A DNA stretch of 64,000 bases, from positions 1,022,501 through 1,086,500 of the forward strand of contig NZ_CP058350.1 in assembly GCF_005860795.2 (NCBI RefSeq). Reading direction: 5' to 3'. Below are positions 28,080-36,807 of the stretch, in pieces. The stretch comes from Peteryoungia desertarenae. GTDB taxonomy: Bacteria > Pseudomonadota > Alphaproteobacteria > Rhizobiales > Rhizobiaceae. Every line of letters begins with the position of its first letter. Position 1 is the stretch's first letter. Under the pieces are notes generated by a model. That model was not told the origin of the DNA. It made no database searches and saw only the letters and a list, made by a program, of their open reading frames with translations. Position numbers and translations under genes: made by a program.

Positions 28080-30583
28080 GGCTGTCCTCCGATCGCAATG
28101 AGAGCTTTGAGCACCGGGACAAAGCCAAGGGCGATAACACCGACGATCGCCGTATAATCATGCCAGAGCCGGGCGATCCTGAGGTCGAGGTTGCGTTTTT
28201 GCGAGACCGCGCCGGAGAGCAATCGCATCAGCCCATGCAGGACGAAGACAAGTCCCATGGTGGAGTGAAGCGCGGCATAGCCATAGATCACGAAGATGGC
28301 GGCAATCCCGGAATGGCTGGTCGGCTGGGCAGCGACCGTCATCATCAGCAGGGCGAAACCGCCGATGGCGGCCAGATGGCCAAGCCCGGCAAGAGCGATC
28401 GCAAGCCATGTGAGGCCTTGACCCCGCTGCGCAAATCTTGCGGCGACGGCAGCCAGCGCCAGACCTAGGCTGACCACCAGCGGCAGGACATGGCCCTGGC
28501 TCGCAAGATTGGGCGGCGGCCAGTTGGGAGCAGACAGCCAGAGAAAGAAACTGCCGAAGACGAGCGATGCATAAAGCGTGGCATTGGCCGCAAGCACGAA
28601 GATCATGGCGAGATGCGATGGTGCTTTCAGGCTCTCGAAATGGGTCGGCACGGCCTCACCCCGCCCGATATCGAGCGGCCCCTCATCCTCCCTCACCTCG
28701 TTCTGCCGCGACCAGAGGAAGAAGAGGCCGGCAATGATGATGAGAAACAGCGGCGTGAAGGCATAGAGCTTGAACAGGAAGGCGGCAAAGAAGCCGGCTG
28801 TGGCAATCGCCGTGATCAGCGGCAGGAAGCTGCGTGGCGGCAGGATGACGATCTGCTCGACCCGCCCGCTGACAATGTCGACGGCCAGCGTTTCCATGCG
28901 CTCGTGGCGGACAAAGCCCAGATAGCCGTCGCCCCGTGCAAGCTTTGGCCCGAGTTCGCGCGGCTTCAGACGGTCGGCGCGCCGGTCGATGAAGGGGATG
29001 GAGGCGAAGTTATAGGCGGGGGCCGGCGTGGGCGTTGCCCATTCCAGCGTTCCCGCCTCCCAGGGATCGCGGCGGAACCTCTTGCCGAAGCGGATGAGGA
29101 GAAAGAGGTCGATGGCGAGGAGCGCGAAGCCGATGGTCATGACGAAACCGCCGACCGAGGAAACGAGGTTCAGCAATTCCCAGCCGACATTCTCCGGATA
29201 GGCATGCACGCGGCGCGGCATCCCGCGAAGGCCTGTCAGATGCATGGTGAAGAAGGTCGTGTTGAAGCCGATGAAGATCAGCCAGAAGGCGGCCTTGGAC
29301 AGATGCTGGATCGGCTGCTTTCCGACGATATGCGGCAACCAGTAATAGACGGCCGCCATCATCGGGAAGATGAAGCCGCCGACCAGGACGTAATGCAGGT
29401 GGGCGACGACGAAATGGCTGTCATGGGCCTGCCAGTCGAAGGGCACCATGGCAAGCATGACGCCGGTGAGTCCGCCGAGCACGAAGACGAAGAAGAAGCC
29501 GAAGACATGCAGCATCGGCACGGTGAGCCGAGGCCGGCCATGGGCAAGCGTGCTAATCCAGGCAAAGATCTGGATGCCGGTCGGCACGGCAACCAGTGCG
29601 CTCGCCGCAGAAAAGAACGACACCGCCACATGCGGAATGCCGACCGTATACATGTGATGCACCCAGAGCCCGAAGGAGATGAAGCCCATGGCAATGAGGG
29701 CAACGACGATCAGGCCGTAATTGTCGAGCGGGCGCTGCGCCATGGTCGGGATGAGCGTCGAGAGCGCGCCCGCTGCCGGCAGGAAGATGATATAGACCTC
29801 CGGATGGCCGAAGAGCCAGAAGAGGTGCTGCCACAGAAGCGGGTCGCCACCGCGCAGCGGATCGAAGAAGGGCAGATCAAAGGCCCGCTCGAATTCCAGC
29901 AGGATCGAGCCGAGGATGAGCGGCGGAAAGCCGATCAGCATCATGAAGGCGACGACCAGTATATACCAGGCAAAGATCGGCATGCGGGTGAGCGACATGC
30001 CGGGGGCGCGGACCTTCAGGATGCTGACGGCAAGCTCGACGGCGGCCGACAGTGCCGAGATCTCGACAAAGGTGATGCCGAGCAGCCAGACATCGGCGCT
30101 CAGATCCGGCGTATAGGTGCCGGAAGTCAGCGGCGGATACATGAACCAGCCGCCATTCGGCGCAATGCCGAGGACCAGCGACAGGATCAGGAAGCTGCCG
30201 CCGAAAAGATAACACCAGTAGCCATAGGCCGACATGCGCGGGAAGGCGAGGTCGCGGGCCCCGAGCATCTTCGGCAGGAGATAGATGGCCAAGCCCTCGA
30301 AAAAGGGGATGGAGAACAGGAACATCATGATGACGCCATGCATGGTGAAGACCTGGGCATAGAGCTCGGGCCCCATGAAGGCGCTGTTTGACGAGGCAAG
30401 CTGCGTGCGGATCAGCATAGCAAGCAATCCGCCGATGGCAAAGAAGACGAGCGCGGTCGCCATGAAGCGCTTGCCGATGGTCGTGTGATTGACGGCGGCA
30501 AGCCGGTCAATGCCGCGACCGGCACCCCAGATGCGCTCCAGCTGCTTGTGCAGGCGAATGGGTGAGGGTGGTGTCATGTTCAT
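28076..30583 (-). CDS. coxN: Cytochrome c oxidase subunit I-III fusion
   Basis: In this 835-aa protein, about residues 1-560 form subunit I and the rest (about 600-835) subunit III, fused in one chain. Subunit I ligands are visible: MHGVIMMF, FGHPEVYIIFLP (CuB His and cross-linked Tyr), GLWVHHMYTVG (His pair) and VVAHLHYVLVGG (haem ligands). The C-terminal part shows subunit III segments (FVLAANATLYASLVFGSFFLW and GYAALHSTMGLVFVLHGLM). It accepts electrons through the upstream subunit II. The ATG at 30583 overlaps the subunit II stop (ATGA). It is distinct from the quinol oxidase in this window. Confidence 0.93.
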   Translation of the reverse strand: MNMTPPSPIRLHKQLERIWGAGRGIDRLAAVNHTTIGKRFMATALVFFAIGGLLAMLIRTQLASSNSAFMGPELYAQVFTMHGVIMMFLFSIPFFEGLAIYLLPKMLGARDLAFPRMSAYGYWCYLFGGSFLILSLVLGIAPNGGWFMYPPLTSGTYTPDLSADVWLLGITFVEISALSAAVELAVSILKVRAPGMSLTRMPIFAWYILVVAFMMLIGFPPLILGSILLEFERAFDLPFFDPLRGGDPLLWQHLFWLFGHPEVYIIFLPAAGALSTLIPTMAQRPLDNYGLIVVALIAMGFISFGLWVHHMYTVGIPHVAVSFFSAASALVAVPTGIQIFAWISTLAHGRPRLTVPMLHVFGFFFVFVLGGLTGVMLAMVPFDWQAHDSHFVVAHLHYVLVGGFIFPMMAAVYYWLPHIVGKQPIQHLSKAAFWLIFIGFNTTFFTMHLTGLRGMPRRVHAYPENVGWELLNLVSSVGGFVMTIGFALLAIDLFLLIRFGKRFRRDPWEAGTLEWATPTPAPAYNFASIPFIDRRADRLKPRELGPKLARGDGYLGFVRHERMETLAVDIVSGRVEQIVILPPRSFLPLITAIATAGFFAAFLFKLYAFTPLFLIIIAGLFFLWSRQNEVREDEGPLDIGRGEAVPTHFESLKAPSHLAMIFVLAANATLYASLVFGSFFLWLSAPNWPPPNLASQGHVLPLVVSLGLALAAVAARFAQRGQGLTWLAIALAGLGHLAAIGGFALLMMTVAAQPTSHSGIAAIFVIYGYAALHSTMGLVFVLHGLMRLLSGAVSQKRNLDLRIARLWHDYTAIVGVIALGFVPVLKALIAIGGQP

Positions 30584-31290
30584 GAGCCAGCCCCTGCGTT
30601 GGAAAGATCTTCGATGACGGCACGCCATGCGTCCGGCTCGTGTGCTTCGACGACAAAAGACATGCCGCTATGGCCGGTGCCGCAGTATTCGGCGCAGACT
30701 CCGCCGTAGGTGCCGGTCTGGTCGGCCTGGATGTTGATGGACGGCGAATGGCCAGGGGTCGCATCGAGCTTGCCGCCCAGGCGGGGAACCCAGAAGCTGT
30801 GAATGACATCGCGGCTCAGCGTCGTGACCTCGACCACGCGACCGACCGGGATGTGAAGCACATTGAGGCTGGTCACGCCGCTGTCCGGGTCCGGATAATG
30901 GAAGCGCCATTGCCACATCTGCCCCTCGGCGGTCACCCGGATCGGCTCTTCGCCGGCCTCGCTGTTGCCGATCAGCACCTCGCCTTCCATGGCGCTGTAG
31001 AGAACGAGCAGGAAAAGGACGGGCAGCGGAAAGAACAGACCGCCGCCGACCGTCAGCGTCCGGGGGGAGATGCCGTTCAGCAATCGGGGCCGAAACAGCG
31101 CAAGACCGAAAAGCACCATCACCAGCAGGAAGATCGCCGCTGCGCCGGCCAGCATCACCCACCACAGCCTGGCGATCGCTGCCGAAAACGGCCCCTGCGG
31201 GTCAAGCGCCGAAAGATCGCCGCTGCAGCCGGTGAGAAGCAGCAGGGGAAAGGCAGTCACGGCAAAAGAGAACCGGCGATGGAACCGCAC
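30580..31290 (-). CDS. coxM: Cytochrome c oxidase subunit II (CoxM-type)
   Basis: This protein of about 236 aa has a lipobox LLTGC (Cys22), two membrane helices (about residues 40-65 and 80-105) and a cupredoxin domain. It carries the complete CuA site: H in VIHSFWVP, then CAEYCGTGHSGM with two Cys, His and Met. It thus takes electrons from cytochrome c, unlike CyoA. No cytochrome c domain is fused. The start is uncertain: the frame has no nearby ATG, and the GTG at 31290 just before the signal peptide is used; extension further upstream is a shadow of the divergent DUF2231 gene. Confidence 0.88.
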   Translation of the reverse strand: MRFHRRFSFAVTAFPLLLLTGCSGDLSALDPQGPFSAAIARLWWVMLAGAAAIFLLVMVLFGLALFRPRLLNGISPRTLTVGGGLFFPLPVLFLLVLYSAMEGEVLIGNSEAGEEPIRVTAEGQMWQWRFHYPDPDSGVTSLNVLHIPVGRVVEVTTLSRDVIHSFWVPRLGGKLDATPGHSPSINIQADQTGTYGGVCAEYCGTGHSGMSFVVEAHEPDAWRAVIEDLSNAGAGS

Positions 31291-31329
31291 TGCGTTGAGC
31301 GCGATTAGCCTGCAAAAAGGAGACAGGCC

Positions 31330-31836
31330 ATGGCAGACGCCCAAAGCGAACCCAATCCGGTGATCGAGAAACTGGAGGAGAAGGACAAGACTTCGGCGAT
31401 TGCCGTGGCCGGTCATCCGCTTCATGCGATGAGCGTGCATTTCCCGATCGCCCTTGTATTCGGAACGCTGGCGGTCGATGTCTTCTATTGGTGGACGGCG
31501 GACTCTTTCTGGCTGCGCGTCGGCCTCTGGACCTCGGGCGTTGCCTTCTTTGCCGGTCTTGCGGCAGGGGTCGTCGGCACGTTCGAACTGCTGCTCGTTG
31601 CCGGCATCCGGGCGCGGGTGGCGAGTTGGGCCCATGCGATCGCGGCCATCATGCTGATTTCCGTGGCCGGCGCCAATTGGGGCTTGCGGATCGGCATCGG
31701 TCCGGAAGAGGCCGTCCTGCCGCATGGAATGCTTCTCTCCTGCCTGGCAGCGGTTCTGACCGGCGTGGCGGGTTGGCATGGCGGCAAACTGATCTTCGAT
31801 CATGGCATTGGCCTCATGGTATCGTCCAAGGACTGA
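31330..31836 (+). CDS. DUF2231 family membrane protein
   Basis: This 168-aa inner-membrane protein has four helices. The conserved GHPLHAMSVHFPIAL segment (about residues 28-42) with its two or three histidines is the hallmark of DUF2231, possibly a haem-binding site. Function is unknown. It is divergent from the cytochrome oxidase operon (39 bp from the proposed coxM start), and its 3' end overlaps that of the CopD-like gene by 23 bp on the opposite strand. Confidence 0.85.
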   Translation: MADAQSEPNPVIEKLEEKDKTSAIAVAGHPLHAMSVHFPIALVFGTLAVDVFYWWTADSFWLRVGLWTSGVAFFAGLAAGVVGTFELLLVAGIRARVASWAHAIAAIMLISVAGANWGLRIGIGPEEAVLPHGMLLSCLAAVLTGVAGWHGGKLIFDHGIGLMVSSKD

Positions 31837-32314
31837 GATCGGAGATGATCCGCTTCAATCCGCCGGGCTCCGACAGGATCTCAGGCAGGACAAGCGGGAT
31901 GTCGGGCTTGGCAAGCACAAGGGTCAGGATGGCGATCACGACGAAGACCGAGATGATCGTCACCAGCACGAAGCGCCAGACGGGATAGACCTCGCCCTCG
32001 TTGAACAGGCGGATGATGACGAGGCCGGTCAGCACATGCAGCATGGCGAGCACCGCCACGAAAGCGAGCTTCATCGAGAACCAGCCGGAAAAGACGTCCT
32101 GTGCAAAGCTCAGCGCGATCCCGCTTGCCACCGCTGTAAAAGCGGCGGGCGAGACGATGGTGACATAAGCGAAGCGGACGCTTTTCTGCAGCCTGTAGAG
32201 GGCCTGCTTGTCGCGCACGCTGGCGCGCTGGACATAAAGCCCTGGGAGACCGATCACGCCGGCTGCCCAAAGCGCAATCGCGGCCACATGCAGGAACTTA
32301 AGCCCAGCGATCAT
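31814..32314 (-). CDS. CopD/HemJ-like membrane protein
   Basis: This 166-aa protein has four helices. The first reads GLKFLHVAAIALWAAGVIGLP, with the conserved His and Trp of the CopD domain and of HemJ-type proteins. Other family members act in copper uptake or protoporphyrinogen oxidation. Its placement beside an oxidase operon and a DUF2231 gene fits a role in haem or copper supply, but this is inference. Its tail overlaps the end of the opposite-strand DUF2231 gene. Confidence 0.75.
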   Translation of the reverse strand: MIAGLKFLHVAAIALWAAGVIGLPGLYVQRASVRDKQALYRLQKSVRFAYVTIVSPAAFTAVASGIALSFAQDVFSGWFSMKLAFVAVLAMLHVLTGLVIIRLFNEGEVYPVWRFVLVTIISVFVVIAILTLVLAKPDIPLVLPEILSEPGGLKRIISDLSPWTIP

Positions 32315-32702
32315 CGGCTCGACTCATCACAGATGCGATGTCGATTGAAGCCTGCCGGAGCGCGACATGTCTTGCGCGTCCCTGTCCCTCTGGTGAAATG
32401 TGCCTCTGCCATGCCTTGCGCCAACGGGCCAGGATAGACTTTGTTCCACCATCGACAGTTCGCGCTTGCGGGTTAAATCGTTGATGTCGGTCGCTCCTCT
32501 CCTGATCGTGAAGGCGGACAGCCATTCAAGGTTTGACAGCAGTTGGATCGGGGCAGAGTTTGCGACCGGATCGATGGATCGCTATCAATGCAACAAGCGG
32601 ATTGCGGTAAACGGCGATCCTTGAGGGGGTTAGGTTGGAAAACGTGCTGAAATCGTCGCGCGGGGGCAGGGACTGGGGCGGAGACTGGGCCGGGGACTGG
32701 GC
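32315..32702. other. Intergenic region, no gene seen
   Basis: This holds the start side of the CopD-like gene and the promoter of the downstream oxidoreductase operon. Near 32665-32702 there is a small tandem-like purine-rich run (ggactgggg cggagactggg ccggggactggg). No RNA gene, riboswitch or clear promoter was identified. Confidence 0.45.
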
Positions 32703-33869
32703 TTGAGCGCCGCGACCGAGAAGCATCTCCTGCTGGTCGGCGCTGGCCACGCCCATCTCTTCGTACTGGAGCGCCTTGCGAACCTTCCCCACATGCGCCC
32801 GAAGGTGACGGTGATTTCGCCGGATGTGTTTCAGTATTATTCGGGCATGCTGCCGGGCTGGCTGGCTGGCCATTACGCGACCGGGGATATCCGCCTGAAC
32901 GTTCAAGCACTCGCTGAAGCCGCAGGCGCGCAGTTCATCGCTGATCGGGTCGTGGCCATCGATGCGGACAGAAAGATGGTCCGGCTGTCGTCCGGTGCCG
33001 AGATCACGGCGGATGTGCTCTCTTTCGATATCGGCAGCGAGACGGAGAAAGACAGTCTCAAAGCCTGCGGAGACCTTTTGCTGCCGGTCAAACCACTGGA
33101 GCGCTTCCAGGAGGAGTGGCATGCTGCGGTAGAGAGAGCCGTGCAAGCCGGTCGGCTGCGTCTCGTCGTGGTCGGTGGTGGTGCGGCCGGCGTCGAGCTC
33201 GCCATGGCAGCCCAACATGCCCTGAAGGACAAGGTGGCCGAACTCTCGGTCTCGCTGGTGACGGGGAAGAACGGTTACCTGAAGGGCCATGTCGCAGGCG
33301 TACACCGGCGTGTACGCAACAATCTCGAAAGACTGTCGATCGAGGTTCTGCCGCATCGTGCCGAAGGCAGTGCGAGAGGTGTCATGCTCGATGACGGTCG
33401 GGAAATCACGGCGGATGTGGTCATCGCCGCAACGGGTGCGCGTTCGCCGGAACTGACCTGGACATCGGGGCTGTCACTGGATGATGCGGGCTTCATCAAG
33501 GTTGGCCCCACCCATCAAAGCGTCTCGCATGTCGATATCTTTGCTGCCGGTGACATCTCAGGGCGCTCTGATCCCCGCATCCAGAAATCCGGCGTTCATG
33601 CCGTGCGCGCCGGCCCGGTCCTCGCCCATAATCTTCTGGTGGCTCTCGGGGTTATCGATCAGCCGCTGAAGGCTTATGAGCCGCGCAACCATGTGCTCTA
33701 TCTTCTGGCCTGCGGCGAGAAATATGCCGTGGCCTCATGGGGCTGGTTCCATGTCGAGGGTCGCTGGGTCTGGACATGGAAGGACTGGATCGACCGCCGC
33801 TTCATCACGCGGTTCTCACGATCTCTTGTCTGTAATAAAGCGCAGACCATGGCCGACGAACGGGCATGA
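32703..33869 (+). CDS. FAD-dependent pyridine nucleotide oxidoreductase
   Basis: This 388-aa flavoprotein has an N-terminal FAD motif LLVGAGHAHLFVLE (about residues 9-22), a second nucleotide-binding GxGxxG-like motif VVGGGAAGVELA (about 156-167), and the FAD-closing motif ATGARSP plus DIFAAGDIS (about 280). It resembles type II NADH dehydrogenases and the flavoprotein domain that is fused to selenide-water dikinase in some bacteria, with the characteristic GHAH and YYSGMLPG motifs. No SelD domain is present. It starts with TTG at 32703; no better start is visible. It precedes the TVP38-flavoprotein fusion by 85 bp and is probably in the same operon. Confidence 0.75.
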   Translation: MSAATEKHLLLVGAGHAHLFVLERLANLPHMRPKVTVISPDVFQYYSGMLPGWLAGHYATGDIRLNVQALAEAAGAQFIADRVVAIDADRKMVRLSSGAEITADVLSFDIGSETEKDSLKACGDLLLPVKPLERFQEEWHAAVERAVQAGRLRLVVVGGGAAGVELAMAAQHALKDKVAELSVSLVTGKNGYLKGHVAGVHRRVRNNLERLSIEVLPHRAEGSARGVMLDDGREITADVVIAATGARSPELTWTSGLSLDDAGFIKVGPTHQSVSHVDIFAAGDISGRSDPRIQKSGVHAVRAGPVLAHNLLVALGVIDQPLKAYEPRNHVLYLLACGEKYAVASWGWFHVEGRWVWTWKDWIDRRFITRFSRSLVCNKAQTMADERA

Positions 33870-33954
33870 GCAAAAAAGCCAGAGGAAAATCCATGCCAGT
33901 CCGCAATGAAGATCATGCGCTTCAAAGGCCAACTGCCGGACGGGGAGAGGTACG

Positions 33955-36111
33955 ATGAACCGCAAAACGCTGATTGCACTGGTCCTTTTGGCTGTGATCC
34001 TTGTTGCTGGCGCAGCCCTTGGCGGTCGTTTCGGTCTTGAGGATCTGCGCGAGAACCTTGCGATGTTTGGCGCATGGATGGAATCAGCACCGCTTATCAC
34101 GGTAAGCCTCTTCTTTGTCGTCTATGTCGCGGTCACGGCCCTTTCGCTACCTTTCGCCTCCCTGATGACGCTCGCTGCCGGTGCGCTTTTCGGGCTTGTC
34201 TACGGGACGATCCTCGTCTCCTTCGCTTCGAGCCTCGGGGCAACGCTCGCCTTCCTCGCTGCCCGCTATCTGCTGCGCGACAGCGTCGCGGCCCGTTTCG
34301 GCGACAGGCTGAGCGCGATCAACGAGGGCATGGCACGCGACGGCGGCTTCTACCTGTTTTCGCTGCGGCTGATCCCGGTCGTACCCTTCTTCGTCGTCAA
34401 TCTTTTGATGGGTCTGACCAGCATTCGTGCTTCGACCTTCTACTGGGTGAGCCAGCTTGCCATGTTTCCGGCAACGATAGTCTATGTGAATGCCGGAACG
34501 CAGCTTTCGCAGATCTCCGACCCGTCCGACATCCTGTCTCCCGGCCTGATCGGCTCGTTTGTGCTGCTGGCGCTGTTCCCCTGGATCGCCAAGCTGGCAC
34601 TGACTGCCTGGAAGAAGCAGAAGCTCTATAGCCGCTGGCCGAAGCCGAAGAGCTTCGACCGAAATCTGATCGTCATCGGTGCCGGCGCTGCCGGTCTGGT
34701 CAGCACCTATATCGCCGCTGCCGTAAAGGCGAAGGTGACGCTGGTCGAGGCCCACAAGATGGGCGGCGACTGCCTGAATTACGGCTGCGTGCCGAGCAAG
34801 GCCTTGATCAAGAGTGCCAAGCTTGCCCAGCAGATGCGCAATGCCGACAATTACGGGCTGCACAAGGCAAAACCAGAGTTCAGCTTTCGCGCAGTGATGG
34901 CGCGTGTCCATGACATCATCGCGAAGATCGAGCCGAATGATAGCGTTGAGCGCTACACGAAACTCGGGGCCGAAGTGCTTGAGGGCTATGCCCGCATCAT
35001 CGACCCCTGGACCGTGGAAATCACGTTTCCAGACGGGACCAAGCGCCGCCTGACCACGCGCGCCATCATCATCGCAACGGGTGCTGCACCCTTTGTACCG
35101 CCGCTGCCGGGCATTGAAGAGAGCGGATACCTGACCTCCGACACGCTTTGGGAGCATTTTGCCAAGCTCGACGAGCCGCCGAAGCGCATGGTGGTTCTAG
35201 GCGGTGGGCCGATTGGCTCGGAACTCGCCCAGGCCTTTGCCAGGCTCGGCTCCGATGTGAGCCAGATCGAGATGGGTCCACGTATTCTGGCCCGCGAAGA
35301 CGAAGATGTGTCTGCCCTTGCGAAGACCATGCTGGAGGCTGACGGCGTCAAGGTGATGACCGGACACAAGGCCCTGTCGGTGGGGCTCGACACGGACGGC
35401 ACCCGCTTCATCCTCGTCGAGCACCAAGGCGTCGAAAGCCGCGTCCCCTTCGATGCACTGGTCTGCGCGGTTGGCCGCTCTGCCCGGCTGAAGGGCTTCG
35501 GTCTGGAGGAACTGGGCATTCCCGTTCATCGTACGGTCGACACCAACGCCTATCTGGAAACGATATTCCCCAACATATTGGCCGCCGGTGACGTGGCCGG
35601 CCCTTACCAGTTCACCCACACGGCCTCGCATCAGGCCTGGTATGCCTCGGTCAACGCGCTTTTCGGCATTCTGCGCAAGTTCAAGGCCGATTACCGCGTC
35701 ATTCCCTGGACGACCTTCATTGATCCGGAAGTGGCGCGGGTGGGATTGAGCGAGCAGGAGGCGAAGGAGCAGAAGATCCCTTACGAGGTATCACGCTTCG
35801 AAATGCATGAGCTTGACCGAGCAATTGCCGACAGCGCCACCAAGGGCTTCATCAAGGTGCTCACCGTGCCGGGCAAGGACAAGATCCTCGGCGTCACCAT
35901 TGTCGGCGAGCATGCGGGTGATCTGCTCGCCGAATATGTGCTGGCGATGAAGCATGGGTTGGGGCTCAACAAGATCCTCGGCACCATCCACACCTATCCG
36001 ACCATGGCCGAAGCCAACAAATATGTGGCTGGTGCCTGGAAGCGCGCCCATGTTTCGCCACGCGCGCTGGCCTTCCTAGAATCGTTCCACGGCTGGAGAC
36101 GCGGTGCATGA
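33955..36111 (+). CDS. TVP38/TMEM64 membrane domain fused to a MerA-like flavoprotein
   Basis: This 718-aa protein has residues 1-225 as a VTT (TVP38/TMEM64, DedA-like) membrane domain with about five helices and the motif FSLRLIPVVPFFVVNLLMG (about 135-153). Residues about 236-718 form a pyridine-nucleotide-disulfide oxidoreductase: FAD motif GAGAAG (242-247), redox-active cysteines Cys273 and Cys278 in GGDCLNYGCVPSK, NAD-binding LGGGPIGSELAQAF and FAD motif NILAAGDVAG. It resembles dihydrolipoamide dehydrogenase and mercuric reductase but has no N-terminal metal-binding domain and no C-terminal Cys pair, so mercury is unlikely. The substrate is unknown; electron transfer near the membrane is inferred. 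Confidence 0.88.
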   Translation: MNRKTLIALVLLAVILVAGAALGGRFGLEDLRENLAMFGAWMESAPLITVSLFFVVYVAVTALSLPFASLMTLAAGALFGLVYGTILVSFASSLGATLAFLAARYLLRDSVAARFGDRLSAINEGMARDGGFYLFSLRLIPVVPFFVVNLLMGLTSIRASTFYWVSQLAMFPATIVYVNAGTQLSQISDPSDILSPGLIGSFVLLALFPWIAKLALTAWKKQKLYSRWPKPKSFDRNLIVIGAGAAGLVSTYIAAAVKAKVTLVEAHKMGGDCLNYGCVPSKALIKSAKLAQQMRNADNYGLHKAKPEFSFRAVMARVHDIIAKIEPNDSVERYTKLGAEVLEGYARIIDPWTVEITFPDGTKRRLTTRAIIIATGAAPFVPPLPGIEESGYLTSDTLWEHFAKLDEPPKRMVVLGGGPIGSELAQAFARLGSDVSQIEMGPRILAREDEDVSALAKTMLEADGVKVMTGHKALSVGLDTDGTRFILVEHQGVESRVPFDALVCAVGRSARLKGFGLEELGIPVHRTVDTNAYLETIFPNILAAGDVAGPYQFTHTASHQAWYASVNALFGILRKFKADYRVIPWTTFIDPEVARVGLSEQEAKEQKIPYEVSRFEMHELDRAIADSATKGFIKVLTVPGKDKILGVTIVGEHAGDLLAEYVLAMKHGLGLNKILGTIHTYPTMAEANKYVAGAWKRAHVSPRALAFLESFHGWRRGA

Positions 36112-36713
36112 TCGACCGGCTTATCCTGCCCTATCAGAAAAAGGCGCTGGCGCCGCTGGCTGGCTGGCTGGCAGAGAAAGGCGTCAAGGCCGACCAGCTT
36201 TCCATAGCCGGCTTTGTGATCGGGCTTGCGGCGCTCCCGGCAATTGCCACGGGCAATTTTTTGCTGGGCCTTCTGCTGATCGGTCTGAACCGGCTGTTCG
36301 ATGGGCTGGATGGGGCCGTGGCCCGGCTGACCACACCGACGGATCGCGGCGCATTTCTCGATATTACGCTCGACTTCTTCTTCTATGCCACCGTGCCGCT
36401 CGCCTTTGCGCTTTACGATCCGGTCGAGAACGCGCTCGCCGCAGCCATCCTGATCACCGCCTTTGTCGGGACGGGGTCGAGTTTCCTCGCCTTTGCCACC
36501 ATTGCGGCCAAGCGTGGCTTGAGCGCTGATGCCTATCCGGCCAAGGGGCTCTATTACCTCGGCGGCTTGACGGAAGGGGCCGAAACCATCGCCATTTTCG
36601 CGGCCATGTGCATCTGGCCGACACTCTTTCCAATCCTTGCCGGCCTCTTCGCCGTATTGTGTTTTGTCACGACGCTGACGCGCTGGCATCAGGGTTGGAA
36701 GAGCTTTTCCTGA
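36108..36713 (+). CDS. CDP-alcohol phosphatidyltransferase (YnjF-like)
   Basis: This 201-aa inner-membrane enzyme has the complete catalytic motif D-x2-D-G-x2-A-R-x8-G-x3-D-x3-D, seen as DGLDGAVAR followed by DRGAFLDITLD (about residues 65-89). Six helices are predicted. The family transfers a phosphatidyl (or similar) group from a CDP-lipid to an alcohol; the acceptor is unknown here. The ATG overlaps the preceding stop (ATGA). In E. coli a homologue, ynjF, lies beside ynjBCD and TVP38-family genes (ydjX, ydjZ), mirroring this arrangement. Confidence 0.85.
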   Translation: MIDRLILPYQKKALAPLAGWLAEKGVKADQLSIAGFVIGLAALPAIATGNFLLGLLLIGLNRLFDGLDGAVARLTTPTDRGAFLDITLDFFFYATVPLAFALYDPVENALAAAILITAFVGTGSSFLAFATIAAKRGLSADAYPAKGLYYLGGLTEGAETIAIFAAMCIWPTLFPILAGLFAVLCFVTTLTRWHQGWKSFS

Positions 36714-36807
36714 CGATGCTCTCGTCTGCGACTGTAAGGACCAACGCCGACCGGCGACGAAGAACCGCAATATCTGTTTGAAGAACGTGAAGACATTGGG
36801 AGTTTCC

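Noticed and set aside
28490..30391. 633-codon plus-strand ORF
   Set aside because: It is antisense to the oxidase I-III fusion and is a long shadow caused by GC bias; the translation is rich in charged low-complexity stretches without domains.
36714..36807. Possible TPP riboswitch before the YnjB-like gene, given similarity to thiamine importers
   Set aside because: No THI-box elements (ctgaga, cgnaggga) are present in the 94-bp gap.
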